From Symsagittifera roscoffensis (taxonomy: Eukaryota; Xenacoelomorpha; Acoela; Convolutidae): a stretch of 64,000 bases of DNA. The notes beneath the pieces were generated by a model. It searched no databases. It was given only the letters and a program-made list of their open reading frames with translations, and had not been told where the DNA came from. Shown here in pieces: positions 1-9,996 of this stretch (within the stretch, counting starts at the first letter, position 1; each line of letters begins with the position of its first letter). Made by a program: the position numbers and the translations under genes. Where the stretch lies: positions 80,541,200 through 80,605,199 of the forward strand of contig NC_087062.1 in assembly GCF_963678635.1 (NCBI RefSeq), written 5' to 3'.

Positions 1-2
1 TT

Positions 3-3000
3 TCAGAATATATAAAAAGCATCCAATATCATAACTCACAAAGAGCAAACTCCATATTCACCAATGAAGTTTTCGCAATAATATATAGTTATATTTCGAT
101 ATTAGAAAACGAAATCCCAATAACAAATGTCTCACCGACAGAAACATCTAAACATTTGAAAGTACGACATGAAATCACACTACTCTCTAGTTATTTAAAC
201 ATCATTAAAGAAAATTTCACGAAAAACGACGTTTCACAACATACAAAACACGATCTACAAAAAATTTTGGCATGGTTCATAATAGATTATTTCACACACA
301 ATATTGATTTAATTGCACAAGCAAGAAAAAATTTTAGACCCCAAAACTCGAACGATGATACCGCTATCACAGAACAATCAGATTATGTTTGGGACCCCGA
401 ATGGTCTCATCCCGCATTTATAAGCTTCCCACAATCAATCTCAAGTCAAGCAATAAGTACGATATCTTACATAAGAGATTATGTAAAAGTAATACCATTA
501 ACCATTGATGCAACACCATTAAACTATAATACATTTTTGCCCGATACACAAAATAATAGTTTAAACTCTACAGTCATACACAATGAAAACCTTAATGGAA
601 CTAGGAATCTTACTCAACAAGATATCCAGACACAATCACACTTCATAAATGAAGAAATTGTACACACAACAACTACACAACAAAGTATTTCACCAATACG
701 CCCAAATTTAACAACACCAAGAAATACAAATCCTTCACAAACACAGGTAACCTTACAATCAACCGTTAAACCTTCGGTTGCTCCTAAATATTCACATATG
801 GATTACCAAACATACAGACCCATGACAATACCATCAAAAACACGCAAAACATTCACTAGAAACAACTTTACAGACCATAATTATAATTATACACATCCAT
901 CAAAAACATATAATCAACCACAAAGAAATTTTAACCAATATACAAGATCTCGAAATTGGGATAACCCAATGACCCAACCTAATTCAATAAATTTCCAAAC
1001 AAATCCTCCACAGAATCACAGTGAAAATTACCCATTTTTTCAACAAAATAAAAATAAAAAACAGACATCTTATCAAATGGATTATTTATCCTCAGATGAT
1101 GATTTCATACAACCAGATATATTTGCACCAAATCCTCAAGAATATCGTAGACAAGGAATACAGAGAACACGTACAAATCATAGAAATTTTTCTCCACAAC
1201 CAATAGATGCACAACATCAACAACCAATTCAACAACAAAATCTAATTAATACACAACCTTTTCAACCAATTCAACAACAAAATCCAATGACTGCACACTC
1301 GTATCAAGCATCACAAATGCAAAATGAAATACCACTCCCATATTATCTCCAACAACATGAAATAACAAGAAACCAACTTTCAAATTTTTCTCAAATGCCA
1401 AATGCAGCAGAATCATTACAAATGACAATGAATCCATACCTTATGGGTGGATCATCAATAACATCAAACAAACCTTTAATGGTTTTCACAGGAACAGACC
1501 CTGAATACTCTGTAGAAGATTATTTAAATGCAGTAACAGCAAACCTGATTTTAAATATTGGACCTGAACCAATTAATACGCCACTACATCAAAATTGGAT
1601 ACATCGACGCACAGCGTTAATACAAACAACCTTAGATGGCGCAGCCCAAAAATGGTTTTCAGTACTACCTCTAGAAATAAAATCAAACTGGAAAAGGTTT
1701 ACACAGGAATTTTCAAAAATGTTTGACTCCGAAAGAAACAAACAACAACAAAGAGTTTTATGTAATGAAATTCGCAGATTACCAAACGAAACCATCAAGC
1801 AAATAGCAGTACGAATCGAAACACTAGTTCGAAAAGCATATTCATTAAATACACACGACTATAAAAACACAAAGATGACAGAAATCTTAATGATGACCTT
1901 AACACCACAATTAAGGAAAATAGCAATAAAAAAGAGAGCATCCCATCCTTCTTCAATTCGAGAACCCGATTTAGATTTTCGAAAACTAGTAGACAAATTA
2001 GAACAAGCAGAAATCACGATGAAACTAGAAGAAACGGAAAATCTGAAATTACAATACGTTAACAGAATTGAAACGACTCCCACTAATATTAATAATATAC
2101 AGGAATCAGAGACAGACCTCGTTGAAAAAATCACTGAAATACTAAATATTTACGAAAAGAACCCAAACTTTAAAGGCAAACCATCTTTCAAAAAATGGTG
2201 TAATTATTGCCGACGATACGGACATAGTATTTCCGAATGTAGACAAAAACAGCAAGACAATCAAAATAAAGCTCAAAAATATAAAGAACCAAATAAATCA
2301 TTCTATCAATACATGAAAAAAGATCAAAATCTACCGAACAAAACAGTCTACAGCAACAACAGTTCAGGAAAACCACTTCCGAACAATACAAATTATACAA
2401 GAAATCAATCACCATATAACTCAAGTTATAGAGGAAGATCACCAGAACGAAGAAACACGCATAATTCATCACAAAATCACTACAATAGACCAAATAGTCG
2501 AAATAACTACTCCAGATCACATTCAAATACACAACGATTTGTTTCTAGATCTAATTCCCAATCAAGAAATAACTACTATCCAAACAACCAATCACGAAAT
2601 TCATCATACAATAGGAATAGAAACTACTCCTATAATCGAAATAGAAGTTATTCAAACAACCGAAACCAGAATTACCCGAACAATCAATCAAGGAATAACT
2701 CATATAATAGATCGAACTATAACAGACCAAACAATAATTACCAAAACAGATCGCGAAATAATTCACAAAATCGACACTCAAGTTATAATAATCGTTATAG
2801 AAATTATTCCCAATCACCACACCGGAATAATAATAACTATAATAATTCTAATAATCGCCACAGAAGTACTACACCTAAATATCAAAGACAAATCAATCAA
2901 GTACAATCTAACCCAGAAACAACATCAGACCCTCCAGGTATTGATGACACAGTAACTGATACGTTACAACTCAATCAAATAAACTGTACATCATCAGATT

Positions 3001-6000
3001 CAGAAAGTGATACTGAAAACACTCTTTCTATCAATATGATAAAAGTCGAAAATGACTATGAATCTGTCATATATGAACAACCCTTTTCATCACACATATA
3101 TGAAAATCAATCAGAATTTCTTCAAAATTATTACACTACACCCATAAATTCCACACCAACGACGCAAGAAACAAATGAGATTAACACTACAAATCAAACC
3201 AATAAAAATACCAAAACAAAATGCTTGAATACAAACCACATTTATCAAAATATACAAAAAGAACAACCCAAAGAAAAAATTTGGACAATACCATTTCTCT
3301 TAGAAAGCCCAAGAAATAAAGAATTTCAACCACCAGACCTTGAAATAGATTTTTTAATTGATTCAGGAGCAGAATCAAACATAATAAACATCCCCACATG
3401 GAATGAAATAAAAACTTTACACCCAAAGCTAACACCTCTTGAAACCTCCAGTAAGTTAGCAACAGCACAAGGATCAACATTGATAAACTACGGAAAAATC
3501 CAATTATTTCTCCTCCCCACCAGAACAATGGAGCAAAGCAAAATTTTAAATAAGCCATTTAAACAAATATTCCATATCACTGATATAAAATATAATATCA
3601 TTGGAATACCATTTATTTCGAAGTATATACCAACAATTAACATCCTAAATAGTAAAATAATAATCAAAGATAAATATACAAAAACAAAAGAAACATCCTT
3701 AACATTTTTTCAAAGATTAAATAAACAACCACCATTCTTTTCAAAATTCTACCCGATATTTAACCAACAAAGAAAACACCTAAAACCACTATCAGGAAAT
3801 ATCTATAATTTTTCAATCAAACAAGTTCACCAATATGATAAAGAACAAAACAAACAAAAATTTTATATGTCAGAATTTGAATTCAAACCTATTCACAAAT
3901 TTTTCAAAATCACAATCTCATCCATAAAATATTTGAAAAATTCGAATTCCGATATCATTTCCTTACATGTCTATAACAACACACCTTACCAAGTAACATT
4001 ACCTTTAGGACTTTTAGGATATTGTAAAACCAACGCTACAATATCACCAATACACGAAAAAGCCTATCGCGTAAATAATATACTCCAATTACTAGACATT
4101 TGCCAATCTACAATTCTTAATGAAGAATTATCTATAAATAATATAATAAGTAACGAAAACAGAAATACGGATTATTTCACAAAAACTCCATATTTCAAAC
4201 CTACATTCAACATAAGTAACTACACAGAGGACCAACAAAAATTTTTAACAATGTTTAATTTCCAACATTCACAAATAACACAAGACGAATTCGAAAAATT
4301 AGCCAAACAGCTAATTAAATATTCATCAGTCTATGCAACATCAAAATTCGATGTTGGAAAAATCAGTTCATCACTACATCTCCCGTTAAAACCAGACGCA
4401 GTTTTCAAAAAACAGAGAGCAAGTAAAGTACCAATTCACTTACATGATAAAGTGAACAGATTACTCGATATTCTAGAACAATACAACATTATATCACCAG
4501 TAAACAAAGAAGAACAACCAAAAGGCAACACATTTATCAACCCTGTTATCATTCTAGCTAAAGGAGAATCATTAAAAATCGTTCTCGATGCTAGATACCT
4601 CAATTCACTTATAGATGAATCAAAATGTAATTGGCCCATTGAACCAATACAAGTTATTTTAACAAAAATAAACGGCAAATACTTTACAACCGCCGATATG
4701 AATAGTGCATACAACCAAATGCCACTAGATGAACAATCACGACGTTTAACACAATTTGTTATAGGAAACCAACAATATGAATTCAACCGCTTATTCTATG
4801 GAATATCCATAGGACCAGCAGCATTTTCAGCTTTTATGAGCAAAATTTTTAGACCACTAATACTCAAGAAAAACGCAATCACCTATTTAGACGATGTTTT
4901 TATGCAATCACAAACAAAAGACGAGATGTTCAATGTTTTAGAAAAATATCACCAAATACTTCAGAACGAAAATCTGAAGGCCGCCCCCGATAAATCACAC
5001 TTCTTTTTGACAAGAGTTAAATTCTTAGGACATAATATAGAAAGAAAAACAATCACTCCATTGAAATCACGCATTGACGCTATTCAAAAACTTCAACCAC
5101 CAACAAATAAAAAGAAAATCCAAGAATTTCTTGGTATGTTAAACTTTTTAAGTAAATATGTTTATAAAATGCAATTATATCTACGACCATTTTATAACAT
5201 CCTTAGACAACAAAATAATTTTGAATGGAACACAGAACATCAAACACGATTTGAAGAAATAAAGAAACTTTTAACTGAACAAATTTCAAACACAATTCCA
5301 GATTCAAATCAACCATTTTATGCAATGTGCGATGCTTCGAACTTTGGCATCGGTGCAGCACTATTACAATCACATAATGGTACAAATAAAATGAACCTCA
5401 TATCAGCAAATTCTCGATTATTCACTCAAGCAGAGCTACGACTCTCAACTCTAATGAGAGAATGTACAGCCATAATATATACACTGACAGAATATGAATT
5501 TCTGATACTTGGATCAAAACATCCAACAGTTCTATTCACAGACCATAAACCAATCATTTTTCTTTTTACACAAAAGTCTAATCCAAACCACCGAGTTTAC
5601 AGATTTCAACTAATTCTAATGAAATTTCCAAACTTACATATAGTTTGGACTGCAGGAAAAAATCTTGCATTACCAGACACCTTAAGTCGAAATACACCAC
5701 CTGAATTACTTACACGAAAAACAACAGTTGAAATACCCAAAAACATAAAATTCTACCTAGCAGAAAACGAAACATCACCCCGATTGGAATGCAAATATGC
5801 AGTAAAAACTGATATTGAACAATCACAAATAAATAGTTTACAACATTTCCCACTTTATTTAGATTGTCAAAATAATCATTATGAAGTTGATCTACTTGGA
5901 ACATCAACTTTCAAACCAATCCCATATTCTCAATGGATAAAAAATAACACCCAACAAAAACGAACAAAACAACATCCACCTAAGAAAGACCATTTTCCAC

Positions 6001-6662
6001 TAATTGAAAAAGAAAATTTAACTGATAAAATAAATTTATCAGGACCACAAACAAATGATTCAAAATACACAATAAATCAAGTTTTTGACCTCCACGACCC
6101 ACTTGATACAATACCCTTATCTAAATTCGAAATTGAAAACATTTTTCTCCCTCCAACAGAAACAATTACAATTTCAACACTGAAACAATACCAAAATCTT
6201 GACCCGATAATTAGACAACTAAAATCATGGCACAAATATAAAACTAAACCTGTCAAGGAAGATTCAACCATTCTAGGAAACAAAACACTCCTCCGATACT
6301 TTCGCAAATTTAACAACACAACAATTAACGAAAATACAGACCTTTTAGAGTATAACCTGAATGAATCTACAGTTCCATGTCTCCCTTTAAGTATGATTCT
6401 TATAGCTTTTAATATTTCACATACACAAAATATTAAAGGACACTCTGGATCAGAAAAAACATATTCAAATTTTATACAAAATTTTTACTTCCCAAATGCA
6501 CCAATTTGGATAAAAGTACTATGCAATGACTGTATAGTATGTCAACTAAATAAACCTTACCCAAATCAAAAACAAATAGCACAAAAACAAGATTTTAAAG
6601 GACAAAGCTTGACCAATTTCACCCTCATCCGAAGGAAACTCCTACATTATGGTAATTGTTGA
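3..6662 (+). CDS. Gag-Pol polyprotein, 5'-partial, truncated in integrase
   Basis: One uninterrupted frame runs from the window edge to a TGA at 6660-6662, so the true start is upstream. In order it shows a Gln/Asn-rich N-terminus (to about 1440); a capsid-like gag domain (about 1443-2060); a CX2CX4HX4C zinc knuckle (2199-2240); an Asn/Arg/Ser/Tyr-rich repetitive stretch (about 2340-2890); an aspartic protease with DSG (Asp codon 3360); a reverse transcriptase with the motif A Asp at 4695 and YLDD at 4884-4895; an RNase H with catalytic CDAS (Asp codon 5331); and the integrase HHCC zinc finger (about 6415-6555). RT and RNase H active-site residues look intact. Gag and Pol share one frame, so no frameshift separates them. 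The frame leaves integrase just after the zinc finger, about 40 bases before the stop, which makes this copy defective as it stands. Confidence 0.93.
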   Translation, partial: SEYIKSIQYHNSQRANSIFTNEVFAIIYSYISILENEIPITNVSPTETSKHLKVRHEITLLSSYLNIIKENFTKNDVSQHTKHDLQKILAWFIIDYFTHNIDLIAQARKNFRPQNSNDDTAITEQSDYVWDPEWSHPAFISFPQSISSQAISTISYIRDYVKVIPLTIDATPLNYNTFLPDTQNNSLNSTVIHNENLNGTRNLTQQDIQTQSHFINEEIVHTTTTQQSISPIRPNLTTPRNTNPSQTQVTLQSTVKPSVAPKYSHMDYQTYRPMTIPSKTRKTFTRNNFTDHNYNYTHPSKTYNQPQRNFNQYTRSRNWDNPMTQPNSINFQTNPPQNHSENYPFFQQNKNKKQTSYQMDYLSSDDDFIQPDIFAPNPQEYRRQGIQRTRTNHRNFSPQPIDAQHQQPIQQQNLINTQPFQPIQQQNPMTAHSYQASQMQNEIPLPYYLQQHEITRNQLSNFSQMPNAAESLQMTMNPYLMGGSSITSNKPLMVFTGTDPEYSVEDYLNAVTANLILNIGPEPINTPLHQNWIHRRTALIQTTLDGAAQKWFSVLPLEIKSNWKRFTQEFSKMFDSERNKQQQRVLCNEIRRLPNETIKQIAVRIETLVRKAYSLNTHDYKNTKMTEILMMTLTPQLRKIAIKKRASHPSSIREPDLDFRKLVDKLEQAEITMKLEETENLKLQYVNRIETTPTNINNIQESETDLVEKITEILNIYEKNPNFKGKPSFKKWCNYCRRYGHSISECRQKQQDNQNKAQKYKEPNKSFYQYMKKDQNLPNKTVYSNNSSGKPLPNNTNYTRNQSPYNSSYRGRSPERRNTHNSSQNHYNRPNSRNNYSRSHSNTQRFVSRSNSQSRNNYYPNNQSRNSSYNRNRNYSYNRNRSYSNNRNQNYPNNQSRNNSYNRSNYNRPNNNYQNRSRNNSQNRHSSYNNRYRNYSQSPHRNNNNYNNSNNRHRSTTPKYQRQINQVQSNPETTSDPPGIDDTVTDTLQLNQINCTSSDSESDTENTLSINMIKVENDYESVIYEQPFSSHIYENQSEFLQNYYTTPINSTPTTQETNEINTTNQTNKNTKTKCLNTNHIYQNIQKEQPKEKIWTIPFLLESPRNKEFQPPDLEIDFLIDSGAESNIINIPTWNEIKTLHPKLTPLETSSKLATAQGSTLINYGKIQLFLLPTRTMEQSKILNKPFKQIFHITDIKYNIIGIPFISKYIPTINILNSKIIIKDKYTKTKETSLTFFQRLNKQPPFFSKFYPIFNQQRKHLKPLSGNIYNFSIKQVHQYDKEQNKQKFYMSEFEFKPIHKFFKITISSIKYLKNSNSDIISLHVYNNTPYQVTLPLGLLGYCKTNATISPIHEKAYRVNNILQLLDICQSTILNEELSINNIISNENRNTDYFTKTPYFKPTFNISNYTEDQQKFLTMFNFQHSQITQDEFEKLAKQLIKYSSVYATSKFDVGKISSSLHLPLKPDAVFKKQRASKVPIHLHDKVNRLLDILEQYNIISPVNKEEQPKGNTFINPVIILAKGESLKIVLDARYLNSLIDESKCNWPIEPIQVILTKINGKYFTTADMNSAYNQMPLDEQSRRLTQFVIGNQQYEFNRLFYGISIGPAAFSAFMSKIFRPLILKKNAITYLDDVFMQSQTKDEMFNVLEKYHQILQNENLKAAPDKSHFFLTRVKFLGHNIERKTITPLKSRIDAIQKLQPPTNKKKIQEFLGMLNFLSKYVYKMQLYLRPFYNILRQQNNFEWNTEHQTRFEEIKKLLTEQISNTIPDSNQPFYAMCDASNFGIGAALLQSHNGTNKMNLISANSRLFTQAELRLSTLMRECTAIIYTLTEYEFLILGSKHPTVLFTDHKPIIFLFTQKSNPNHRVYRFQLILMKFPNLHIVWTAGKNLALPDTLSRNTPPELLTRKTTVEIPKNIKFYLAENETSPRLECKYAVKTDIEQSQINSLQHFPLYLDCQNNHYEVDLLGTSTFKPIPYSQWIKNNTQQKRTKQHPPKKDHFPLIEKENLTDKINLSGPQTNDSKYTINQVFDLHDPLDTIPLSKFEIENIFLPPTETITISTLKQYQNLDPIIRQLKSWHKYKTKPVKEDSTILGNKTLLRYFRKFNNTTINENTDLLEYNLNESTVPCLPLSMILIAFNISHTQNIKGHSGSEKTYSNFIQNFYFPNAPIWIKVLCNDCIVCQLNKPYPNQKQIAQKQDFKGQSLTNFTLIRRKLLHYGNC

Positions 6663-6735
6663 CGCATTTACACATTATGTAGCACTTAACCCAGTACCAC
6701 ATTGTAACGCTTATTACGCTTACACAACACTCTAT
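6619..6735 (+). pseudogene. Integrase catalytic-core fragment in a shifted frame
   Basis: Between the end of the gag-pol frame and the next integrase ORF, the reading continues in a third frame (codons at positions 1 mod 3). This piece carries the first catalytic Asp of the DDE triad in a VDAFTHY context (Asp codon 6661). The next piece resumes one frame on at about 6734-6741. Integrase is therefore spread over three frames, with two breaks within about 120 bases. I infer two small deletions or indels. Splicing is unlikely because no GT-AG pair fits the short interval. Confidence 0.75.
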
Positions 6736-7840
6736 GAACACTCCAGAAATTTTAGTTACAGACAACGGTACAGAATTCATAAATAATGAAATTATCACAC
6801 TATGTCATTTATATAACATTAAACACAAACCACGTACATCTCATGCACCTTGGACAAACGGCTTAGTCGAAGGTATGAACCGTTCATTACAAGAATATCT
6901 TAGATGTATCATCAACGGAAATGATACAAAATATACCGAATGGTCAGCAGATGTAAAATTATTTCCCTTAGCATATAATTCACAAATTACGACAACTTTA
7001 GGAATGTCACCATACGAAATGGTTTTTAACCAAAAGCCACGCAAACCAATAATGTTTACAGCAAATTCTCATAAAAACGCACAAGGTTATTGTCAACCAA
7101 ATAAAGACTCAATTTGTTATAACCTACCTTTACATACACACGATGAAGATCATTTTCATCACCCACAAATTCTTAAACTAGCCTCCGGTACACACACCGA
7201 ATGGATTCTAAATAGAGATAAAAAACACTATGAAATTTATCAAAAAATAACAAAAAAGTTATTACAAAGACAAAACATTAATGAACAAATCAATTCACGT
7301 TTTACACCAGCCTCCGAATTAAAAATTGGAACATTTGTTTTAATACCTAATTTTAATACTCAAAAAGGAATTTCTAAAAAATTACAACCCCTTCGAAAAG
7401 GACCATACCAAATAATTGCAAAACCCACTGATGTCACATATAAAATTACCGACTCAAACAAAAAAGAAATCGTTCAACATCGAAACAACTTATTACCTTA
7501 TTACCCAAAAGAATACGCACTCCGCGAATTAACTCAATTATATTCTTTCACAGGATTAAAAATCATTCAAAATGAACCACATCTGAAAAACACAGAACAA
7601 AATGATAACCCCACCGAAAATCAAAACACAAAACCAATCGCCACCAAAAACAATACACAAAACCATAAAGAATCCCCAAAACAAAGAAAAAATAGAAAAA
7701 TGACCGAACAAATAATACCCCAAGAAATCGACAAATCAGAAAATAGAAAAACAACAAGACTCCGAAATCAACCACGTAAAAACTATAAAATATTCATCCC
7801 CCAATCTAAAATTTTAAAGAAAGTGGAATTTCAAAAGTAA
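6734..7840 (+). CDS. Integrase C-terminal part (catalytic core remainder and GPY/F module)
   Basis: This 368-codon ORF begins inside the integrase core. It contains the second catalytic Asp in VTDNGTEF, the Glu in GLVEGMNRSLQEY, a YNSQ...GMSPYEMVF segment typical of Gypsy integrases, and a GPYQIIAK...YKI module with H.NNLLPYY following, which matches the Gypsy GPY/F C-terminal domain. The tail is Lys/Asn/Gln-rich. The ATG at 6734 is incidental: the protein is the continuation of Pol after two frame breaks upstream. The residues that remain are not obviously damaged. Confidence 0.88.
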   Translation: MNTPEILVTDNGTEFINNEIITLCHLYNIKHKPRTSHAPWTNGLVEGMNRSLQEYLRCIINGNDTKYTEWSADVKLFPLAYNSQITTTLGMSPYEMVFNQKPRKPIMFTANSHKNAQGYCQPNKDSICYNLPLHTHDEDHFHHPQILKLASGTHTEWILNRDKKHYEIYQKITKKLLQRQNINEQINSRFTPASELKIGTFVLIPNFNTQKGISKKLQPLRKGPYQIIAKPTDVTYKITDSNKKEIVQHRNNLLPYYPKEYALRELTQLYSFTGLKIIQNEPHLKNTEQNDNPTENQNTKPIATKNNTQNHKESPKQRKNRKMTEQIIPQEIDKSENRKTTRLRNQPRKNYKIFIPQSKILKKVEFQK

Positions 7841-8665
7841 TTTTAACATTATGCTTCACAATCTTGAAACCTCCGAAACATATTTCATTTACATTTTTCA
7901 AAATAACATGCTGACAAGTAAGTAATAATTCTAGTTCAAAATAGACCAATAGGATTCATCCAATCCGTCACTTTCTCTAACTCAAACTAAGACCAATTAG
8001 ACGAATCATATAGAACTCCAGGCACATCTATAACTATAACTTTACGACCTCCAGGTCAAAAATAAGCAAACCACTCCAACTTGACAACTAAAATAAATAT
8101 CACCATAATACCGTACCCCTCCCTTATCTAATAACCCAAAGATCAACAATATTTCCCCAACTCAGACCACGAATACCCCCAAAACAAATTTGTAAACTTA
8201 GCCTAAAGTAACAAAATGAACATTTTAATTAGCCTAAAGTATAAAAATCTCACCATACCCCGGATCATTTGACAAACAAAAATAAAGAAAAAGACGACCT
8301 CCCAATCACCATGAAAATTGCCCCCAACAATTTTTTACAAAACTCAACCCACTTGTCAAAAAACTAATAAATAATCCGACCACACTAGAAAATCGCCTCA
8401 AACAGCAAAAAATATTCGACCAAGAGATCATTTCTTAAATGCTCTTCTCTCAATCAGTTACTCAAATACTCATAAATTTTAAACATTTTTTTACAATACT
8501 TGAAACCTTTATAATATTTCTTTTTGATATACTTGAATCTTTTCTAATAACCCTAATCATTTTTTGTAACATTTTTTAAATTTTCTACACTATACTCGAA
8601 CTATTCCTCCAACTTTCCAAAACCCTTGATTACATCCACAGGTACGATTCATATAACTTGTCTAA
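7841..8665 (+). other. Non-coding spacer with candidate intron 7918-8641
   Basis: No substantial ORF is present between integrase and the 3' block. A good 5' splice site, ACAA|GTAAGT, has its GT at 7918. A 3' splice site, TACATCCACAG|GT, follows a C/T-rich stretch and ends at 8641, 24 bases before the ATG of the next ORF. Such an acceptor would suit a spliced, subgenomic message for the downstream ORFs, as for retroviral env. The donor used in life could equally be upstream of the window. Splicing is inferred from consensus only. Confidence 0.45.
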
Positions 8666-8854
8666 ATGATACGAAAAATTTTCAGTAGAACTGATATTTT
8701 TTTATTGTTTGTAATTTTCATAGCATTCTTATCATCCCTCATTTTGACAATATGTAAATGTATAAAGAAAGCAATCTTCACATTTGCCCTAGCAACAATC
8801 CTTCTAATACTTTTTTTGGAAGAATATTATAATAAACATAAACCTTCCCACTAA
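8666..8854 (+). CDS. Small two-helix membrane protein ORF
   Basis: The 62-codon ORF starts at ATG 8666, just downstream of a good splice acceptor. It encodes a short basic N-terminus, then two hydrophobic segments (about residues 12-30 and 35-51) separated by a Cys/Lys-rich turn, and a polar tail. The layout resembles small viral membrane proteins, but I recognise no family. It ends in TAA, and the next frame opens at 8860 with the frame stepped back by one. It might also be the exon supplying a start to the ATG-less ORF that follows. The length is short enough that chance is possible. Confidence 0.4.
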   Translation: MIRKIFSRTDIFLLFVIFIAFLSSLILTICKCIKKAIFTFALATILLILFLEEYYNKHKPSH

Positions 8855-8859
8855 AGTAA

Positions 8860-9996
8860 CAATTCAAAAATCCATCAAAAATTGCTACCCAACAGTCACA
8901 GAATCAGTCTTCACCGACATCATCCCAAGATAACCCAACACCACCTTCAACTACTCAAAATCCTCAAACATCTACACGAATTTCTTTTCAAGACAATCCA
9001 TACACTTTTGAAGAACGACATGCTCGTTTATCAGAACCACTAGAACTAGTTCAACGACAAGCACCTCTAAGCGAACCAACATATAACCTATACCCAACAT
9101 TACCACAAGAACTAAGTAGAATAAGAAATCCTAGTCAAAACCAAAATACAGTCGAAATAAATAGACAAATTATACATCCTCGACGAAACAGAAATTTTCA
9201 AACTCCCCGAGTTCATTTTGATATACCTCAATCCCCATCACAAAACACTCCAGAAAACCCCATTGATATATTACCAGAAACCCCTACGCTTCTTTCACAA
9301 CGTAGCACCTCAAGCCTACCATCAGATTACTTAGGTTCAACACCAACATCTGAACAAATACGTGAAAATCCCTTTAACCCCCCAAACCAGGCATCACGAC
9401 TACCATATTGGACAACACATTCATTTACACAAGGTGAATTAAATTTAGTCAATAATCCAATAGATATTTCTACGGATACAACAACATCCTCATCACTACC
9501 AGAAACATTATCACTACCATCAACACCATCAATAAGCCAGATTTCACCACCACCTTTTAATTTAAATTTTCCAAATAATCTCGACGCCAGATATCGAGAA
9601 CAATCATCAATAAATACTCCTTTAAGACTAGATTGGAATACATTTACAGCACCTCCACCATTATTTGGACAACATCAAGAAAGTAACCGCCTTCATAACT
9701 GGGCACTTAATAGATTACAATATCGCCAAGATATTCACAACGATATCCGTGATCACAATATTCAAATACTCCAACAAAACAGTTTACAATTAAAGTTTGA
9801 AATCACAGTTAAGTTAAATAATATTACCCAACATCCCTACCCATTAAATCCACCTAACATAACAGCTCAATCACTACCACCACCGTTTATAACTACTGAA
9901 GTAATATACAAATACGACAGATATACCAAAAACACAATTGGCTACATTACATTTTATAATCCATACTCAGGATTATCATACACATGTATATTCTAA
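8860..9996 (+). CDS. 379-codon open frame without any ATG (accessory ORF X)
   Basis: Frame 1 is open from 8860 (after TAA 8857-8859) to TAA 9994-9996, with no in-frame ATG anywhere. ATG-based searches therefore miss it. The product is Pro/Ser/Thr/Gln-rich over the first two thirds. It then has a more ordered C-terminus with aromatic and charged residues, including a YKYDRYTKN segment and an ending of NPYSGLSYTCIF. Its last 37 bases overlap the frame of the envelope-like ORF (open from 9960; ATG 9984). Translation would need a spliced-on start, a frameshift or a non-ATG start. I recognise no domain. A frame this long in AT-rich DNA is unlikely by chance, although the local G-poor composition lowers stop frequency. 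Confidence 0.6.
   Translation, partial: QFKNPSKIATQQSQNQSSPTSSQDNPTPPSTTQNPQTSTRISFQDNPYTFEERHARLSEPLELVQRQAPLSEPTYNLYPTLPQELSRIRNPSQNQNTVEINRQIIHPRRNRNFQTPRVHFDIPQSPSQNTPENPIDILPETPTLLSQRSTSSLPSDYLGSTPTSEQIRENPFNPPNQASRLPYWTTHSFTQGELNLVNNPIDISTDTTTSSSLPETLSLPSTPSISQISPPPFNLNFPNNLDARYREQSSINTPLRLDWNTFTAPPPLFGQHQESNRLHNWALNRLQYRQDIHNDIRDHNIQILQQNSLQLKFEITVKLNNITQHPYPLNPPNITAQSLPPPFITTEVIYKYDRYTKNTIGYITFYNPYSGLSYTCIF

Noticed and set aside
2188-2820. Minus-strand ORFs opposite gag-pol
   Set aside because: The G-poor, A/C-rich + strand leaves few stops on the other strand. These frames are Tyr/Phe/Val-rich shadows of the gag low-complexity region.
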